Assembly: GCF_003852315.1 (NCBI RefSeq)
Contig: NZ_CP027762.1
Location: 5,251,501 to 5,315,500 of the forward strand
Direction of reading: 5' to 3'
Length of the DNA stretch: 64,000 bases
Source: Pseudomonas sp. LBUM920
GTDB taxonomy: Bacteria; Pseudomonadota; Gammaproteobacteria; Pseudomonadales; Pseudomonadaceae
Under the pieces are notes generated by a model that worked only from the letters and a program-made list of their open reading frames with translations, was not told the DNA's origin and did not search any database. Shown piece by piece: positions 44,380-53,053 of this stretch (position 1 is the stretch's first letter; the number at the start of each line of letters is the position of its first letter). Position numbers and translations under genes: made by a program.

Positions 44380-44898
44380 GTGAGCCAATCCCGCTTCAAC
44401 CAAGTCTTTATCACTCAACGGGTGATTCTGCTTCGCACCTTGCAGCGGATGGTGAACAACCACAGCACCGCCGAGGACCTGTTGCAGGAAACCTACCTGC
44501 GCGTCACCCGGGCCCTCAGCGAGCGGCCGATCGACCACCTCGAACCTTTCGTCTACCAGACTGCACGCAACCTGGCGCTGGACCACCTGCGTTCGCGCCG
44601 CATTCAAGCCCGTACGCTGCAGGAAGACGTCCCGCTGCAGGTGCTGCAAAGCGTCGCGGCGCCAATCAGCACGCCCGAAGACGCGACCCAGGCCGAGCAA
44701 TTGCTCGAACACCTGAGTGTCAGCCTCGGCCAGCTGAGCGCTCGGCAACAGCAGATATTCATCCTCAGCCGCCTGCACGGTTGCAGCTACCAAGAGATTG
44801 CCGATCAGTTGCAAGTGTCCTTGAGCACCGTGCAAAAGGAACTGAAATTGATCATGGCCATCTGTGTAGGAGTGGCTGAACGGCTGGATCAGCCTTAA
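44380..44898 (+). CDS. FecI-type ECF sigma factor (HxuI-like)
   Basis: A 172-aa iron-starvation sigma factor. Region 2 spans about 10-75 (STAEDLLQETYLRVTRAL and FVYQTARNLALDHLRSRRI), and region 4 about 115-165 (LSARQQQIFILSRLHGCSYQEIADQL). GTG start; no good SD is evident, but the Fur box is close upstream. It is followed by a FecR-type anti-sigma gene and a heme-type TonB receptor gene, the usual cell-surface signalling trio. By organisation and receptor type it resembles the Hxu system (PA1300-PA1302 by memory) that senses extracellular heme. Its expected target is the receptor gene promoter. Confidence 0.9.
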   Translation: MSQSRFNQVFITQRVILLRTLQRMVNNHSTAEDLLQETYLRVTRALSERPIDHLEPFVYQTARNLALDHLRSRRIQARTLQEDVPLQVLQSVAAPISTPEDATQAEQLLEHLSVSLGQLSARQQQIFILSRLHGCSYQEIADQLQVSLSTVQKELKLIMAICVGVAERLDQP

Positions 44899-44972
44899 GC
44901 TTCAGCCGACAGATGTGGCGATCCAGTCTGTAGGAAAGATGAATAGAACGTGGCGAAGACCCGAGGAACACC

Positions 44973-45941
44973 GTGACCGACCCGAATAAACTGCGCCCCC
45001 ATGAGCTGGCTCATGAGGTGTTGCAAGACACTGCTATGGACCAGGCCCTTGACTGGCTGATCGTCTTGCAGTGCCCGCAACCCGGGCAGCAAGCGCAGTT
45101 CGATGCATGGCTGGCCAGTGACCCGGCACACGCACACGCGTTCAACAAAGCCCGGACCGCCTGGGGCGGCGCGCCGGTACACAGCGCCGCCGTGGCCCTG
45201 GCAGCGCCGCGCAAACCGAGCGCCTGGCGCCGGGTAAAACCGCATTGGAAACCCTTGGCCACCGCCGCCGTGCTGTTGATCGGCCTGTTCAGCTTCAGCA
45301 ACCTGCCCGTGCGCCTGCAAGCCGACCACCTCACCGTGGTCGGTGAACGCCAGCGCGTGCAGTTGGACGACGGTTCCAAAGTACTGCTGAACACCAACTC
45401 GGCGTTTTCCAGCCGCATCAAAGACCACCAGCGCATCGCGCGCCTGTACCAAGGCGAGGCGTTTTTCGAAGTTGCGCCCAACCGTGGCCTGCCCCTGGAG
45501 ATTGACGCCGGGCCGGTGCGCGCCAGCGTGCGCGACACCGACTTCGCCGTGCGCTACCTCAATGGCGAAGCGCAAGTGCAGGTGCAGCGCGGTGACGTCG
45601 ACCTGAGCAACACCTTCGACGACGCCCGCGTGCGCCTGCGCGCCGGTGAAAGTATCCGTATCGGCCCCAAAGGCTTTGGCCAAACCGCCAAGCTGGATGT
45701 GAGCAAGGACCTGGCCTGGGTCCAGGGTCGGCTGGTGTTTGAAAACTGCCCGATGAGCGACGTGCTGGCAGAGCTGCGCCGCTATTACCCGGGCTGGATC
45801 GTCAACACCAACGACAAGCTCGCCAGCACAGCTGTCACCGGCAATTACCGCCTCGACCAGCCGCTGGACGTGGTGCGCTCGCTGGCGCACATCACCTCGG
45901 CCACACTCTCGGAATACCCGGCGCTGGTCATTCTGAACTAA
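44973..45941 (+). CDS. FecR-family anti-sigma/signal transducer (HxuR-like)
   Basis: A 322-aa inner-membrane protein. The cytoplasmic N-terminal region has LDWLIVLQCPQPGQQAQFDAWL and binds the sigma factor; Trp residues there are typical. One membrane segment lies at about 90-107. The periplasmic FecR domain follows (about 120-215) with RVQLDDGSKVLLNTNS, and the C-terminal STN-like part ends near 320 with NYRLDQPLDVVRSLAHIT. It should transmit the signal from the STN domain of the receptor to the sigma factor, often by regulated proteolysis. GTG start; the gap to the sigma gene is 74 bases. Fur-type sequence overlaps its 3' end. Confidence 0.9.
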   Translation: MTDPNKLRPHELAHEVLQDTAMDQALDWLIVLQCPQPGQQAQFDAWLASDPAHAHAFNKARTAWGGAPVHSAAVALAAPRKPSAWRRVKPHWKPLATAAVLLIGLFSFSNLPVRLQADHLTVVGERQRVQLDDGSKVLLNTNSAFSSRIKDHQRIARLYQGEAFFEVAPNRGLPLEIDAGPVRASVRDTDFAVRYLNGEAQVQVQRGDVDLSNTFDDARVRLRAGESIRIGPKGFGQTAKLDVSKDLAWVQGRLVFENCPMSDVLAELRRYYPGWIVNTNDKLASTAVTGNYRLDQPLDVVRSLAHITSATLSEYPALVILN

Positions 45942-45959
45942 ATGAGAATTATTTTTACT
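45940..45959 (+). promoter_or_regulatory. Fur-like site upstream of the heme receptor gene
   Basis: AAATGAGAATTATTTTTACT strongly resembles the common half of Pseudomonas Fur boxes (AATGAGAATNATT). It starts at the fecR stop. A CGTCTCGT element at 45978-45985 could be the -10 region of an ECF-dependent promoter, but this is weaker. Confidence 0.6.
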
Positions 45960-46056
45960 CGATATTAACCGGCGGTACGTCTCGTTATAGCCAATGCAAC
46001 TGATTCCTATTTGATTCGGTTCGCAACTATAAGATTCGTACTCCGGAGCGCTCTCG

Positions 46057-48621
46057 ATGTCCTCTCGTTTCAACCGCCGGTCTTCTTCGCCCGTCCTGTC
46101 GTTGCTGACCGCTGCCATTCTGATGGCCAGCGCGCCAGTCATGGCCGCCACTGCCGCCGAACCGGTCGCCCGCAGCCACGGCAACTACAATTTCAGCATC
46201 GAGCAGCAGCCATTGGTCTCGGCGCTGAACGCGTTTACCGCCGTGACCGGATGGCAAGTCGGCCTGCCGGCAGAGCTGGGCCAAGGTGTGTCGTCCCCTG
46301 GCGCACGCGGCCCGCTGTCACCCGAAAAAGCCCTGGACCGGTTGTTGGTGGGGACCAACCTGAGCTATCGCAAACTGGGCACCAACAACATCGTGCTGGA
46401 AAAACGCGCGGCCGGCAGCGTGCTCAACCTGCAACAAGTGACCATCAGCGCCACGCGCAACGAACAGGACGTCACCAGCGTGCCCAGCACGGTCACTGTG
46501 CATGATCGCCAGGAACTGGACCGCCAGAACGTCAACACCATCCGTGAACTGGTGCGCTACGAGCCCAACGTGTCAGTCGGTGGCGCAGGCACCCGCGCCA
46601 GCAACGCGGGCTACAACATTCGCGGCATCGACGGCGACCGCATCCTCACTCAAGTCGACGGCGTCGAAGTGCCGGACAACTTCTTCAACGGCCCCTACGC
46701 CAAGACGCGCCGCAACTACGTCGACCCGGAAATCGTCAAGCGCGTGGAAATCCTGCGTGGCCCGGCCTCGGCCTTGTACGGCAGCAGCGCCATCGGCGGC
46801 GCGGTGAGCTACTTCACCCTCGACCCGGACGACATCATCAAGCCCGGCCAGGACGTCGGCGCCCGTTTGAAAACCGGCTACAGCTCCGCCGACGACAGCT
46901 GGCTGACCTCCGGCACCGTTGCCGGCCGCGTGCAGAACTTCGACGGTTTGCTGCACTTGAGCCAGCGCAATGGCCATGAAATGGAATCCTACAACGGCAA
47001 CAACGCCACCGGCCTGGCCCGCACCGGTGCCAACCCGGAGGACGCGCGCACCACCAATATCCTGGCCAAATTGGGCTGGAACTATGGCGATGACAACCGA
47101 CTGGGCCTGACCTACGAGAAGTTCAAGGATGACCGCGACGTTAACCTGAAAAACGCCGTGGGCGGCCCGTTCATCGGTGGTCGAGGAATGAATTTGTACC
47201 GTGCCCGCTCGGGCAACGACACCATCACTCGCGAGCGCTTCGGCCTGGAAAACACCTTTGCCCTGGAGTCGCCGATGGCCGATCGCATCAAGACCAGCCT
47301 GAACTACCAGATCGCCAAGACCGACCAGACCACCGCCGAAATCTACCAGGCGGGTCGTCGCGTATTACGCACCCGTGACACGCTATACGAAGAAAAACAG
47401 TGGGTTTTCGACGCCCAACTGGACAAGGCTTTCAACATCGGTGAAACCGATCACCAAGTGACCTATGGCACCACACTCAAACAGCAGAAAGTCACCGGCT
47501 CGCGCGAAGGCTCGGCCTCCTGCCTCGCCGTCGGCTCGGGTTGCACGGCCATCGGCGCCCCCAGCCCGCAAGCCAGCGACAGCGTGAAAAAATCCAGCGA
47601 CTTCCCGGACCCGACCATCAACACCTACTCGCTGTTCGCCCAGGACCAGATCACCTGGAACAAATGGACCTTCCTGCCGGCAGTGCGCTATGACTACACC
47701 CAGCTCAAACCCAAGCTGACCCAGGAATTCCTCAACACCGTAAACCCGACCGGCACCTACCCGGTCAGCGACAAAGAAAAAACCTGGCACCGTGTAACGC
47801 CCAAGTTCGGCCTGACCTATGCGCTGACCGATCAATACACCTGGTTCGGTCAATACGCCGAGGGTTTCCGCACGCCATCGGCCAAGGCGCTCTATGGTCG
47901 CTTTGAAAACCTCAACCTGGGCTACACCGTCGAGCCAAACCCGAACCTCAAGCCGGAAACCAGCAAGGGCATCGAAACCGGGATTCGCGGTCATTTCGAC
48001 GAGGGCTCTTTCGACATCGCGGTGTTCTACAACAAGTACCGCGACTTTATCGACGAAGACGCCTCGGTCGCCGGCGGCGACATACAAACCTTCGAAGCCA
48101 ACAACATCAAGCACGCCACCATCAAAGGGGTAGAAGCCAAGGGCCGTCTGAACCTCGACGCGTTCGGCGCACCGCAAGGCCTCTACACCCTGGGCTCGGT
48201 CGGTTACACCTACGGCCGCAACGACGACAACGGCGAGCCGCTCAACAGCGTCAACCCGCTTAAGGGCGTGTTCGGCCTGGGCTACGAGCAAGAGCAATAC
48301 GGCGCGCTCGTCAGCTGGACGCTGGTGAAGAAACAGAACCGCGTCGACGGCACCACCTTCCACGCACCGGATGGCAGCACCAGTGCGCCGTTCAAAACGC
48401 CCGGCTTCGGCATCGTCGACCTGACCGGTTACTACAAAGTCACCCACGATGTGACCATCAACGGCGGCCTCTACAACCTCACCGACAAGAAGTACTGGAA
48501 CTGGGATGACGTGCGCAGCTACGACGGCGTCGGCGAAGCCGGCGTGACAGCGCCCGCCAACCTCGACCGCCTGACCCAGCCCGGCCGCAACTTCACGATC
48601 AACCTGATCTGGGACATCTGA
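46057..48621 (+). CDS. TonB-dependent heme/hemoglobin-type receptor with STN signalling domain
   Basis: An 854-aa outer-membrane protein. A signal peptide (about 1-34, cleavage after VMAATAA) precedes an STN domain (about 45-120) for signalling to the FecR protein. A plug follows with NEQDVTSVPSTVTVHDRQEL split by its TonB-box-like start VTISATRNE. A 22-strand barrel completes the protein. The heme-receptor motifs FRTPSAKALY (FRAP box) and NPNLKPETS (NPNL box) are present near 605-640, and this places it with HxuC/HasR/HemR-type receptors. Extra cysteines in the SASCLAVGSGC loop could form a disulfide. Length suits PA1302-like HxuA rather than longer HasR. No hemophore gene (hasA) is present, so free heme is the likely ligand. 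Confidence 0.88.
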   Translation: MSSRFNRRSSSPVLSLLTAAILMASAPVMAATAAEPVARSHGNYNFSIEQQPLVSALNAFTAVTGWQVGLPAELGQGVSSPGARGPLSPEKALDRLLVGTNLSYRKLGTNNIVLEKRAAGSVLNLQQVTISATRNEQDVTSVPSTVTVHDRQELDRQNVNTIRELVRYEPNVSVGGAGTRASNAGYNIRGIDGDRILTQVDGVEVPDNFFNGPYAKTRRNYVDPEIVKRVEILRGPASALYGSSAIGGAVSYFTLDPDDIIKPGQDVGARLKTGYSSADDSWLTSGTVAGRVQNFDGLLHLSQRNGHEMESYNGNNATGLARTGANPEDARTTNILAKLGWNYGDDNRLGLTYEKFKDDRDVNLKNAVGGPFIGGRGMNLYRARSGNDTITRERFGLENTFALESPMADRIKTSLNYQIAKTDQTTAEIYQAGRRVLRTRDTLYEEKQWVFDAQLDKAFNIGETDHQVTYGTTLKQQKVTGSREGSASCLAVGSGCTAIGAPSPQASDSVKKSSDFPDPTINTYSLFAQDQITWNKWTFLPAVRYDYTQLKPKLTQEFLNTVNPTGTYPVSDKEKTWHRVTPKFGLTYALTDQYTWFGQYAEGFRTPSAKALYGRFENLNLGYTVEPNPNLKPETSKGIETGIRGHFDEGSFDIAVFYNKYRDFIDEDASVAGGDIQTFEANNIKHATIKGVEAKGRLNLDAFGAPQGLYTLGSVGYTYGRNDDNGEPLNSVNPLKGVFGLGYEQEQYGALVSWTLVKKQNRVDGTTFHAPDGSTSAPFKTPGFGIVDLTGYYKVTHDVTINGGLYNLTDKKYWNWDDVRSYDGVGEAGVTAPANLDRLTQPGRNFTINLIWDI

Positions 48622-48645
48622 CAGCACCACACCCAAATGCCGTCT

Positions 48646-48688
48646 CCTTACCTCGCCGGAATTTCACCGGCGAGGTGAGGATTTTTTA
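48646..48688 (+). terminator. Rho-independent terminator after the heme receptor gene
   Basis: A 14-base stem (48646-48659 with 48667-48680, one G-T/T-G pair, core ACCTCGCCGG / CCGGCGAGGT) and a T6 run. It separates the receptor from hemO, which needs its own promoter or read-through. Confidence 0.9.
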
Positions 48689-48772
48689 CTGTGCCGCGTC
48701 TTCTTGTTCGTCTAGTTGATAACAGCTCTCTTTAGGGCACCCAGGCGCTACTCTTCTCAAGGACTTTTTTCG

Positions 48773-49381
48773 ATGACCGCTTCCCCTACCGCAGAACGCC
48801 CAAGCCTGCGCTCCCAGCGCCTGAACCAGATCACCAACGAGCCCCACACCAAGCTCGATGCGCTGGTCAAAGCCCACGCCCCATTCGAAACCCAAGCCAA
48901 CTTCGCCCGCTTCGTGGTCGCCCAGTACCTGTTCCAATCGGAACTGGTGGCCCTGTACAACGACCCTGAGCTGATCAAGATCGTCCCTGACCTGGCTGAA
49001 CGCTGCCGCGCCGAAGCCGCCAAGCTGGACCTCGGCGACCTGGACACCGAAGTGCCTGCACCGGTCGCCGGCGCTGTTAAGAACCCGAGCAAGGCCGAAG
49101 CCCTGGGCTGGCTGTTCGTCTCCGAGGGCTCCAAGCTGGGCGCCGCGTTCCTGATCAAACGCGCCGTGGGCCTGGGCCTGAGCGAAACCTTCGGAGCCCG
49201 TCACCTCGGCGAGCCGGCCGGTGGTCGCGCCGAGGGCTGGAAGCGCTTTACCCGCACCCTCGACGGCCTGGCATTCAGCGCTGAAGAAGAAGCGGCGGTA
49301 GAAAAAGGTGCGATCGACGCGTTTGTACGCTTCACCGTGCTGCTGGAACAGGCGTACGCTAGCGCCCCTGAATTGGCCTGA
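48773..49381 (+). CDS. hemO: Heme oxygenase (biliverdin-producing)
   Basis: A 202-aa cytoplasmic enzyme of the HemO/PigA type that opens heme to biliverdin, releasing iron and CO with electrons from a reductase. The proximal heme ligand is His25 in LTNEPH-like ITNEPHTKLD. The distal helix region LGWLFVSEGSKLGAAFLIKRA matches the PigA distal helix, including the GSKLGAAFL core. Length is 202 aa compared with about 198 for PigA. The start MTASPTAERPS is preferred, with AAGGA 8 bases upstream; a longer form from 48716 is possible. In PAO1 hemO sits in a different place; here it is next to the heme receptor, so uptake and degradation are clustered. Confidence 0.92.
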   Translation: MTASPTAERPSLRSQRLNQITNEPHTKLDALVKAHAPFETQANFARFVVAQYLFQSELVALYNDPELIKIVPDLAERCRAEAAKLDLGDLDTEVPAPVAGAVKNPSKAEALGWLFVSEGSKLGAAFLIKRAVGLGLSETFGARHLGEPAGGRAEGWKRFTRTLDGLAFSAEEEAAVEKGAIDAFVRFTVLLEQAYASAPELA

Positions 49382-49401
49382 CTGCTGGAATGCGATTAAA
49401 C

Positions 49402-49492
49402 ATGTGGGAGCGGGCTTGCTCGCGAAAGCGGTGTGTCAGTCGACATATACATGACTGAACCACCGCCTTCGCGAGCAAGCCCGCTCCCACAG
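49402..49492. repeat. REPIN, canonical (GTGG ends outward)
   Basis: ATGTGGGAGCGGGCTTGCTC at 49402 and its complement ending near 49491. The spacer contains TCAGTC / GACTGA in inverted form. Confidence 0.92.
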
Positions 49493-49534
49493 TTGTATCT
49501 CATTTCAAACTGATTTTTTGTGATCACCCAACCT

Positions 49535-49948
49535 ATGACCGGCAAAACCCAATCCACCTCAAAAATCGCGCAGATCCTCTTCGGCCTGCTGGCCTACGTC
49601 AGCCTGGGCATTGGGTTGGTGGCGATTGTTATACCGGGTTTGCCCACCACCGAATTCATCCTGCTCGCCGCCTGGGCCGCGACCAAAAGCTCGCCGCGCC
49701 TGAGTGCCTGGCTGGAAAACCACCGGCTGTTCGGGCCGATCCTGTTCAATTGGCGCAACGGCAAGATCATCGCCCGCCGTGCCAAAGTCAGCGCCACTGT
49801 CAGCATGCTGCTGTGCGCCGGTTTGATGCTGGTGATGCTCGATCATGGCTGGCCGATCTACCTGGCGTTCGCCGGCATGAGCCTGGGCAACCTGTGGATC
49901 TGGTCACGCCCGGAACGGCTTGCAGCGCTCGTAGGGCGCGACGTGTAG
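49535..49948 (+). CDS. DUF454 (YbaN-family) inner-membrane protein
   Basis: A 137-aa protein with membrane segments near 13-35 and 90-125, and the DUF454 signature VAIVIPGLPTTEFILLAAW followed by SPRLSAWLENHRLFGPILFNWR. The pattern PGLPTTxF...A..c..rsSpr...wl..h..fG..i..w is that of YbaN. Function is unknown, but I recall DUF454 genes near heme and iron genes in several bacteria. The start is uncertain: ATG at 49535 is used here, and a GTG at 49520 would add five residues. Neither has a good SD. A REPIN separates it from hemO. Confidence 0.85.
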   Translation: MTGKTQSTSKIAQILFGLLAYVSLGIGLVAIVIPGLPTTEFILLAAWAATKSSPRLSAWLENHRLFGPILFNWRNGKIIARRAKVSATVSMLLCAGLMLVMLDHGWPIYLAFAGMSLGNLWIWSRPERLAALVGRDV

Positions 49949-50075
49949 TCTTTTTCCTACCGCTCATCGTCTTTCTCTCATGAAACAACTCGTTACGCCG
50001 ATGTTTCGGACATAGCGCCGAATGGACTTGGCTCGCCCTGCTTGCAGGTCAACAAGTCCAATCGCGAGTGAACCT

Positions 50076-52214
50076 ATGTTCGACACCCTCTCTATCCGCT
50101 TGAAAATCGTGCTGCTGTCCGGCCTCTGCCTGTTGGGGGTGATTGCACTGGTCGTCGGCGTCAACCTTTACGAGGCCGATCAGAACAACCGACTGGTCAG
50201 CGATTCAAGCTCGCGAATGCTCACCCAGAGTGTGCAGAACCTGTTGCAAGCCAAGGCCGGCGAACAGGCGGTACAGCTGCAGAAAACCTTTGGCGAAAGC
50301 CTGGTGGTGGTCACCGCACTGGCCGACCAGATCAAGGGCCTGCGCACCACCGCCGCCAAGCGCGGGCTGGAAGCGGGTGCACTGCGTGAAGAACTCAACC
50401 AGAGCCTCAAGACCGCCTTCGAGCGCAACACCAAGGTGCTGGGAATCTGGCTGTCGTTCGAACCCAATGGCCTGGATGGCAAGGACAGCGAGTTTGTCGA
50501 CGACAAGGCCCGCGTCTCGAATGAAAAAGGTCGCTTTTCCAGCTACTGGAGCCGCGCCGCCGGTGAAGGCCTGAACACGGTGATGGTCGAGGACGACCTG
50601 ACCAAGACCACCCCGAATCTCAGCGGCACGCCCTACAACATTTGGTACACCTGCCCACGGGACACGCGCACTGTTTGCCTGCTTGACCCGTACTCCGACG
50701 ACGTGGCCGGCAAGCAGGTGCTGATGACCACCCTCTCGCTGCCGTTGATCGTCGACGGCAAGGTCATCGGCGTGGTTGGCGTGGACCTGGCCCTCAACAC
50801 CCTGCAGGCGGTGACCGACGCAGCACAAAAAGAACTCTTCGACGGCGCCGCGCACCTGGAAATTCTCTCCAGCACCGGCTTGATCGCGGCCTACAGCGGC
50901 GAGCCGGCGCGGGTCGGCAAAAACCTGATCGACACCCTGGGCGCCGAGGGCAAAGAGATTGTGCAATTGCTGGCCAACGACACGCGCACTCTCCGCGAGC
51001 AAGACGACACGATCCGCGCCGTGTACCCGGTCAAACCGATTGCCGACGCCAAGTCCTGGGGCATCGTGATCAAACTGCCCAAGAACGTGATGCTGGCGGA
51101 CACCCTGAAACTGCAAGGCGTCCTCGACAACGCCCAGCAAGCCGGCACGCTCAAGGCCTTGCTGGTCGGCGCCGCCGCCGCATTGCTGGGCCTGGTGCTG
51201 ATCTGGCTGACCGCCACCGGCGTAACCCGCCCGATCAACACCGTGGCCGCGATGCTCAAGAACATCGCCAGTGGCGAAGGCGATCTTACCCAGCGTCTGA
51301 CTTACGCCAAGAAAGACGAACTGGGCGAACTGGCGAACTGGTTCAACCGCTTTCTCGACAAGCTGCAACCGACCATCGCGCAGATCAAACAAAGCATCAC
51401 CGAAGCGCGTGGCACGGCTGATCAGTCATCAGCCATTGCTCGCCAGACCAGCGAAGGCATGCAGGTGCAGTTCCGCGAAATCGACCAGGTTGCCACGGCG
51501 TCCAATGAAATGAGCGCCACCGCCCACGACGTGGCCAACAGCGCGTCCAACGCTGCCAGCGCGGCACGCGGGGCGGACCAGTCGGCGCGCGAGGGCATGT
51601 CGATCATTGAGCAGAGCACCCGCGACATCACCACCCTCGCCGAAGAAGTCAGCAAGGCCGTGAGCGAGGTCGAGGCCTTGGCGGTGAACAGCGAGCAGAT
51701 CGGTTCGGTGCTGGAAGTGATCCGCAGCATTGCCGAGCAGACCAACCTGCTGGCCCTCAACGCCGCCATCGAAGCGGCACGCGCCGGGGAAAGCGGACGT
51801 GGGTTTGCGGTGGTGGCCGACGAAGTGCGCAACCTGGCCAAACGCACACAGGATTCGGTGGAAGAAATTCGCCTGGTGATCGAGCGCATCCAGAGCGGCA
51901 CCCGTGGCGTGGTGGCCACCATGCACTCCAGCCAGCACCAGGCCCAAAGCAATGCCGGGCAGATCCATCAGGCCGTGCAAGCGCTGGGCAAGATCAGCGA
52001 CGCGGTCACAGTCATCAGCGACATGAACCTGCAAATCGCCAGCGCCGCCGAGCAGCAGAGCGCCGTGGCCGAAGAGGTCAATCGCAATGTCTCGGCAATC
52101 CGTACCGTGACTGAAACCCTCACCGGCCAGGCCACCGAGTCGGCGGCCATCAGCAGCCAACTGAATGCCTTGGCCAGCCAGCAGATGAAGCTGATGGATC
52201 AGTTCAAGGTGTAA
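50076..52214 (+). CDS. Methyl-accepting chemotaxis protein with large dCACHE domain
   Basis: A 712-aa chemoreceptor. TM1 spans about 10-30, a periplasmic dCACHE domain about 32-359, TM2 about 360-383 and HAMP about 384-436. The signalling domain has QTNLLALNAAIEAARAGESG at its tip. The ligand domain is longer than in PctA-type receptors. It contains GRFSSYWSRAAG (about 152-163) and a Cys pair (Cys193 and Cys201) in YTCPRDTRTVC that may form a disulfide, then LPLIVDGKVIGVVGVDLAL. Size and layout resemble TlpQ-type receptors (about 714 aa, amine ligands), but the ligand cannot be told from sequence alone. The start MFDTLSIRLK is chosen; 18 further residues are possible upstream. A REPIN follows. 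Confidence 0.9.
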   Translation: MFDTLSIRLKIVLLSGLCLLGVIALVVGVNLYEADQNNRLVSDSSSRMLTQSVQNLLQAKAGEQAVQLQKTFGESLVVVTALADQIKGLRTTAAKRGLEAGALREELNQSLKTAFERNTKVLGIWLSFEPNGLDGKDSEFVDDKARVSNEKGRFSSYWSRAAGEGLNTVMVEDDLTKTTPNLSGTPYNIWYTCPRDTRTVCLLDPYSDDVAGKQVLMTTLSLPLIVDGKVIGVVGVDLALNTLQAVTDAAQKELFDGAAHLEILSSTGLIAAYSGEPARVGKNLIDTLGAEGKEIVQLLANDTRTLREQDDTIRAVYPVKPIADAKSWGIVIKLPKNVMLADTLKLQGVLDNAQQAGTLKALLVGAAAALLGLVLIWLTATGVTRPINTVAAMLKNIASGEGDLTQRLTYAKKDELGELANWFNRFLDKLQPTIAQIKQSITEARGTADQSSAIARQTSEGMQVQFREIDQVATASNEMSATAHDVANSASNAASAARGADQSAREGMSIIEQSTRDITTLAEEVSKAVSEVEALAVNSEQIGSVLEVIRSIAEQTNLLALNAAIEAARAGESGRGFAVVADEVRNLAKRTQDSVEEIRLVIERIQSGTRGVVATMHSSQHQAQSNAGQIHQAVQALGKISDAVTVISDMNLQIASAAEQQSAVAEEVNRNVSAIRTVTETLTGQATESAAISSQLNALASQQMKLMDQFKV

Positions 52215-52241
52215 CACCGAATCTAAAGCCAATGAGGAGCA

Positions 52242-52336
52242 AATGTGGGAGCGGGCTTGCTCGCGAATGGGGTGTGACAGTCACTGGATGTATTGACTGA
52301 TCCATCGCATTCGCGAGCAAGCCCGCTCCCACATTT
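52242..52336. repeat. REPIN, canonical (GTGG ends outward)
   Basis: AATGTGGGAGCGGGCTTGCT at 52242 and its complement ending at 52336, between two convergent genes. Spacer with inverted TGACAGTCA / TGACTGATC-like arms. Confidence 0.92.
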
Positions 52337-52350
52337 AGATCACCGTTGGC

Positions 52351-52914
52351 CTACAGACCAGGCCACGCCTGAACAAACGCCGCCACATCTTCTTTCTGCG
52401 CAGTGCGCGGCGGGTTCTGCGGCGTGCCCAGATAAAGGAAGCCAATCACTTCCTCATCCGCCGTCAGCCCCAGGCCTTTGGCCACGTGCGCCGAGTAGGA
52501 CAGCTCGCCCGTGCGCCACACCGCGCCGATCCCCTGTGCATAAGCTGCCAGCAGAATACCGTGGGCCGCACACGCAGCCGCCAGCAGTTGCTCGGACTTT
52601 GGCACCTTGAAGTGTTCTTGCAGGCGGGCAATCACCACCACCACCAACGGCGCGCGCAGCGGGCCATTCTGCGCTTTGTCGATGGCGGCTTGCGGGGCGT
52701 CGGCGTCTTGCAGGCGCGCCGCTTCGGCCAGCAGCGTGCCCATCTGCTCGCGGGCTGCGCCTTCGACGGTGAGAAAACGCCAAGGGCGCAACTGGCCGTG
52801 GTCCGGTGCACGCATGGCGGCGGCGAACAGCACATCGCGCTGCTCCTGGGTCGGTGCCGGTTCCAGCAAACGCGGCACGGAAACACGGTTGAGCAAAGCG
52901 TCGAGAGCCTGCAT
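52351..52914 (-). CDS. Nitroreductase family protein, YdjA type
   Basis: A 187-aa FMN-dependent oxidoreductase of the short YdjA/Acg branch. RVSVPRLLEPAPTQEQRDVLFAAA (FMN-contact Arg/Ser region) is followed by RAPDHGQLRPWRFLTVEG and QEHFKVPKSEQLLAAACAAHGILLAAYAQGIGAVWRTG, where these pieces form the FMN site and dimer helices. The C-terminus has FLYLGTPQNPPR. The start MQALDALLNRV has GGAGG 6 bases upstream, which rules out the much longer frame that extends to 53364. Physiological substrate unknown. Divergent from the di-heme lipoprotein gene. Confidence 0.92.
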   Translation of the reverse strand: MQALDALLNRVSVPRLLEPAPTQEQRDVLFAAAMRAPDHGQLRPWRFLTVEGAAREQMGTLLAEAARLQDADAPQAAIDKAQNGPLRAPLVVVVIARLQEHFKVPKSEQLLAAACAAHGILLAAYAQGIGAVWRTGELSYSAHVAKGLGLTADEEVIGFLYLGTPQNPPRTAQKEDVAAFVQAWPGL

Positions 52915-53053
52915 TGGCCACCTCCAGAGAAAAATGTGCGGCCATTCTAGCGGGAATGAATCGGATTCGACCAAACGATAATTGCTCTTATTCATTGAGC
53001 CCCGCCCTGTTAGACTTTGCGGCCTAATTTTGGCCATCGCTTCAGGAAACTTG

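Noticed and set aside
44895..46184. A 429-codon minus-strand frame opposite the FecR gene
   Set aside because: Spans the fecR gene and the receptor promoter, and would destroy the well-supported sigma/FecR/receptor order.
33983..52336. Regularly repeated palindromes considered as a CRISPR array
   Set aside because: The copies are kilobases apart in single intergenic pairs, inverted rather than direct, with no unique spacers or cas genes; they are REP/REPIN elements.
52961..52985. Fur box before the di-heme operon (GATAATTGCTCTTATTC)
   Set aside because: Only about 10 of 19 consensus positions fit, so it is mentioned but not listed as a feature.
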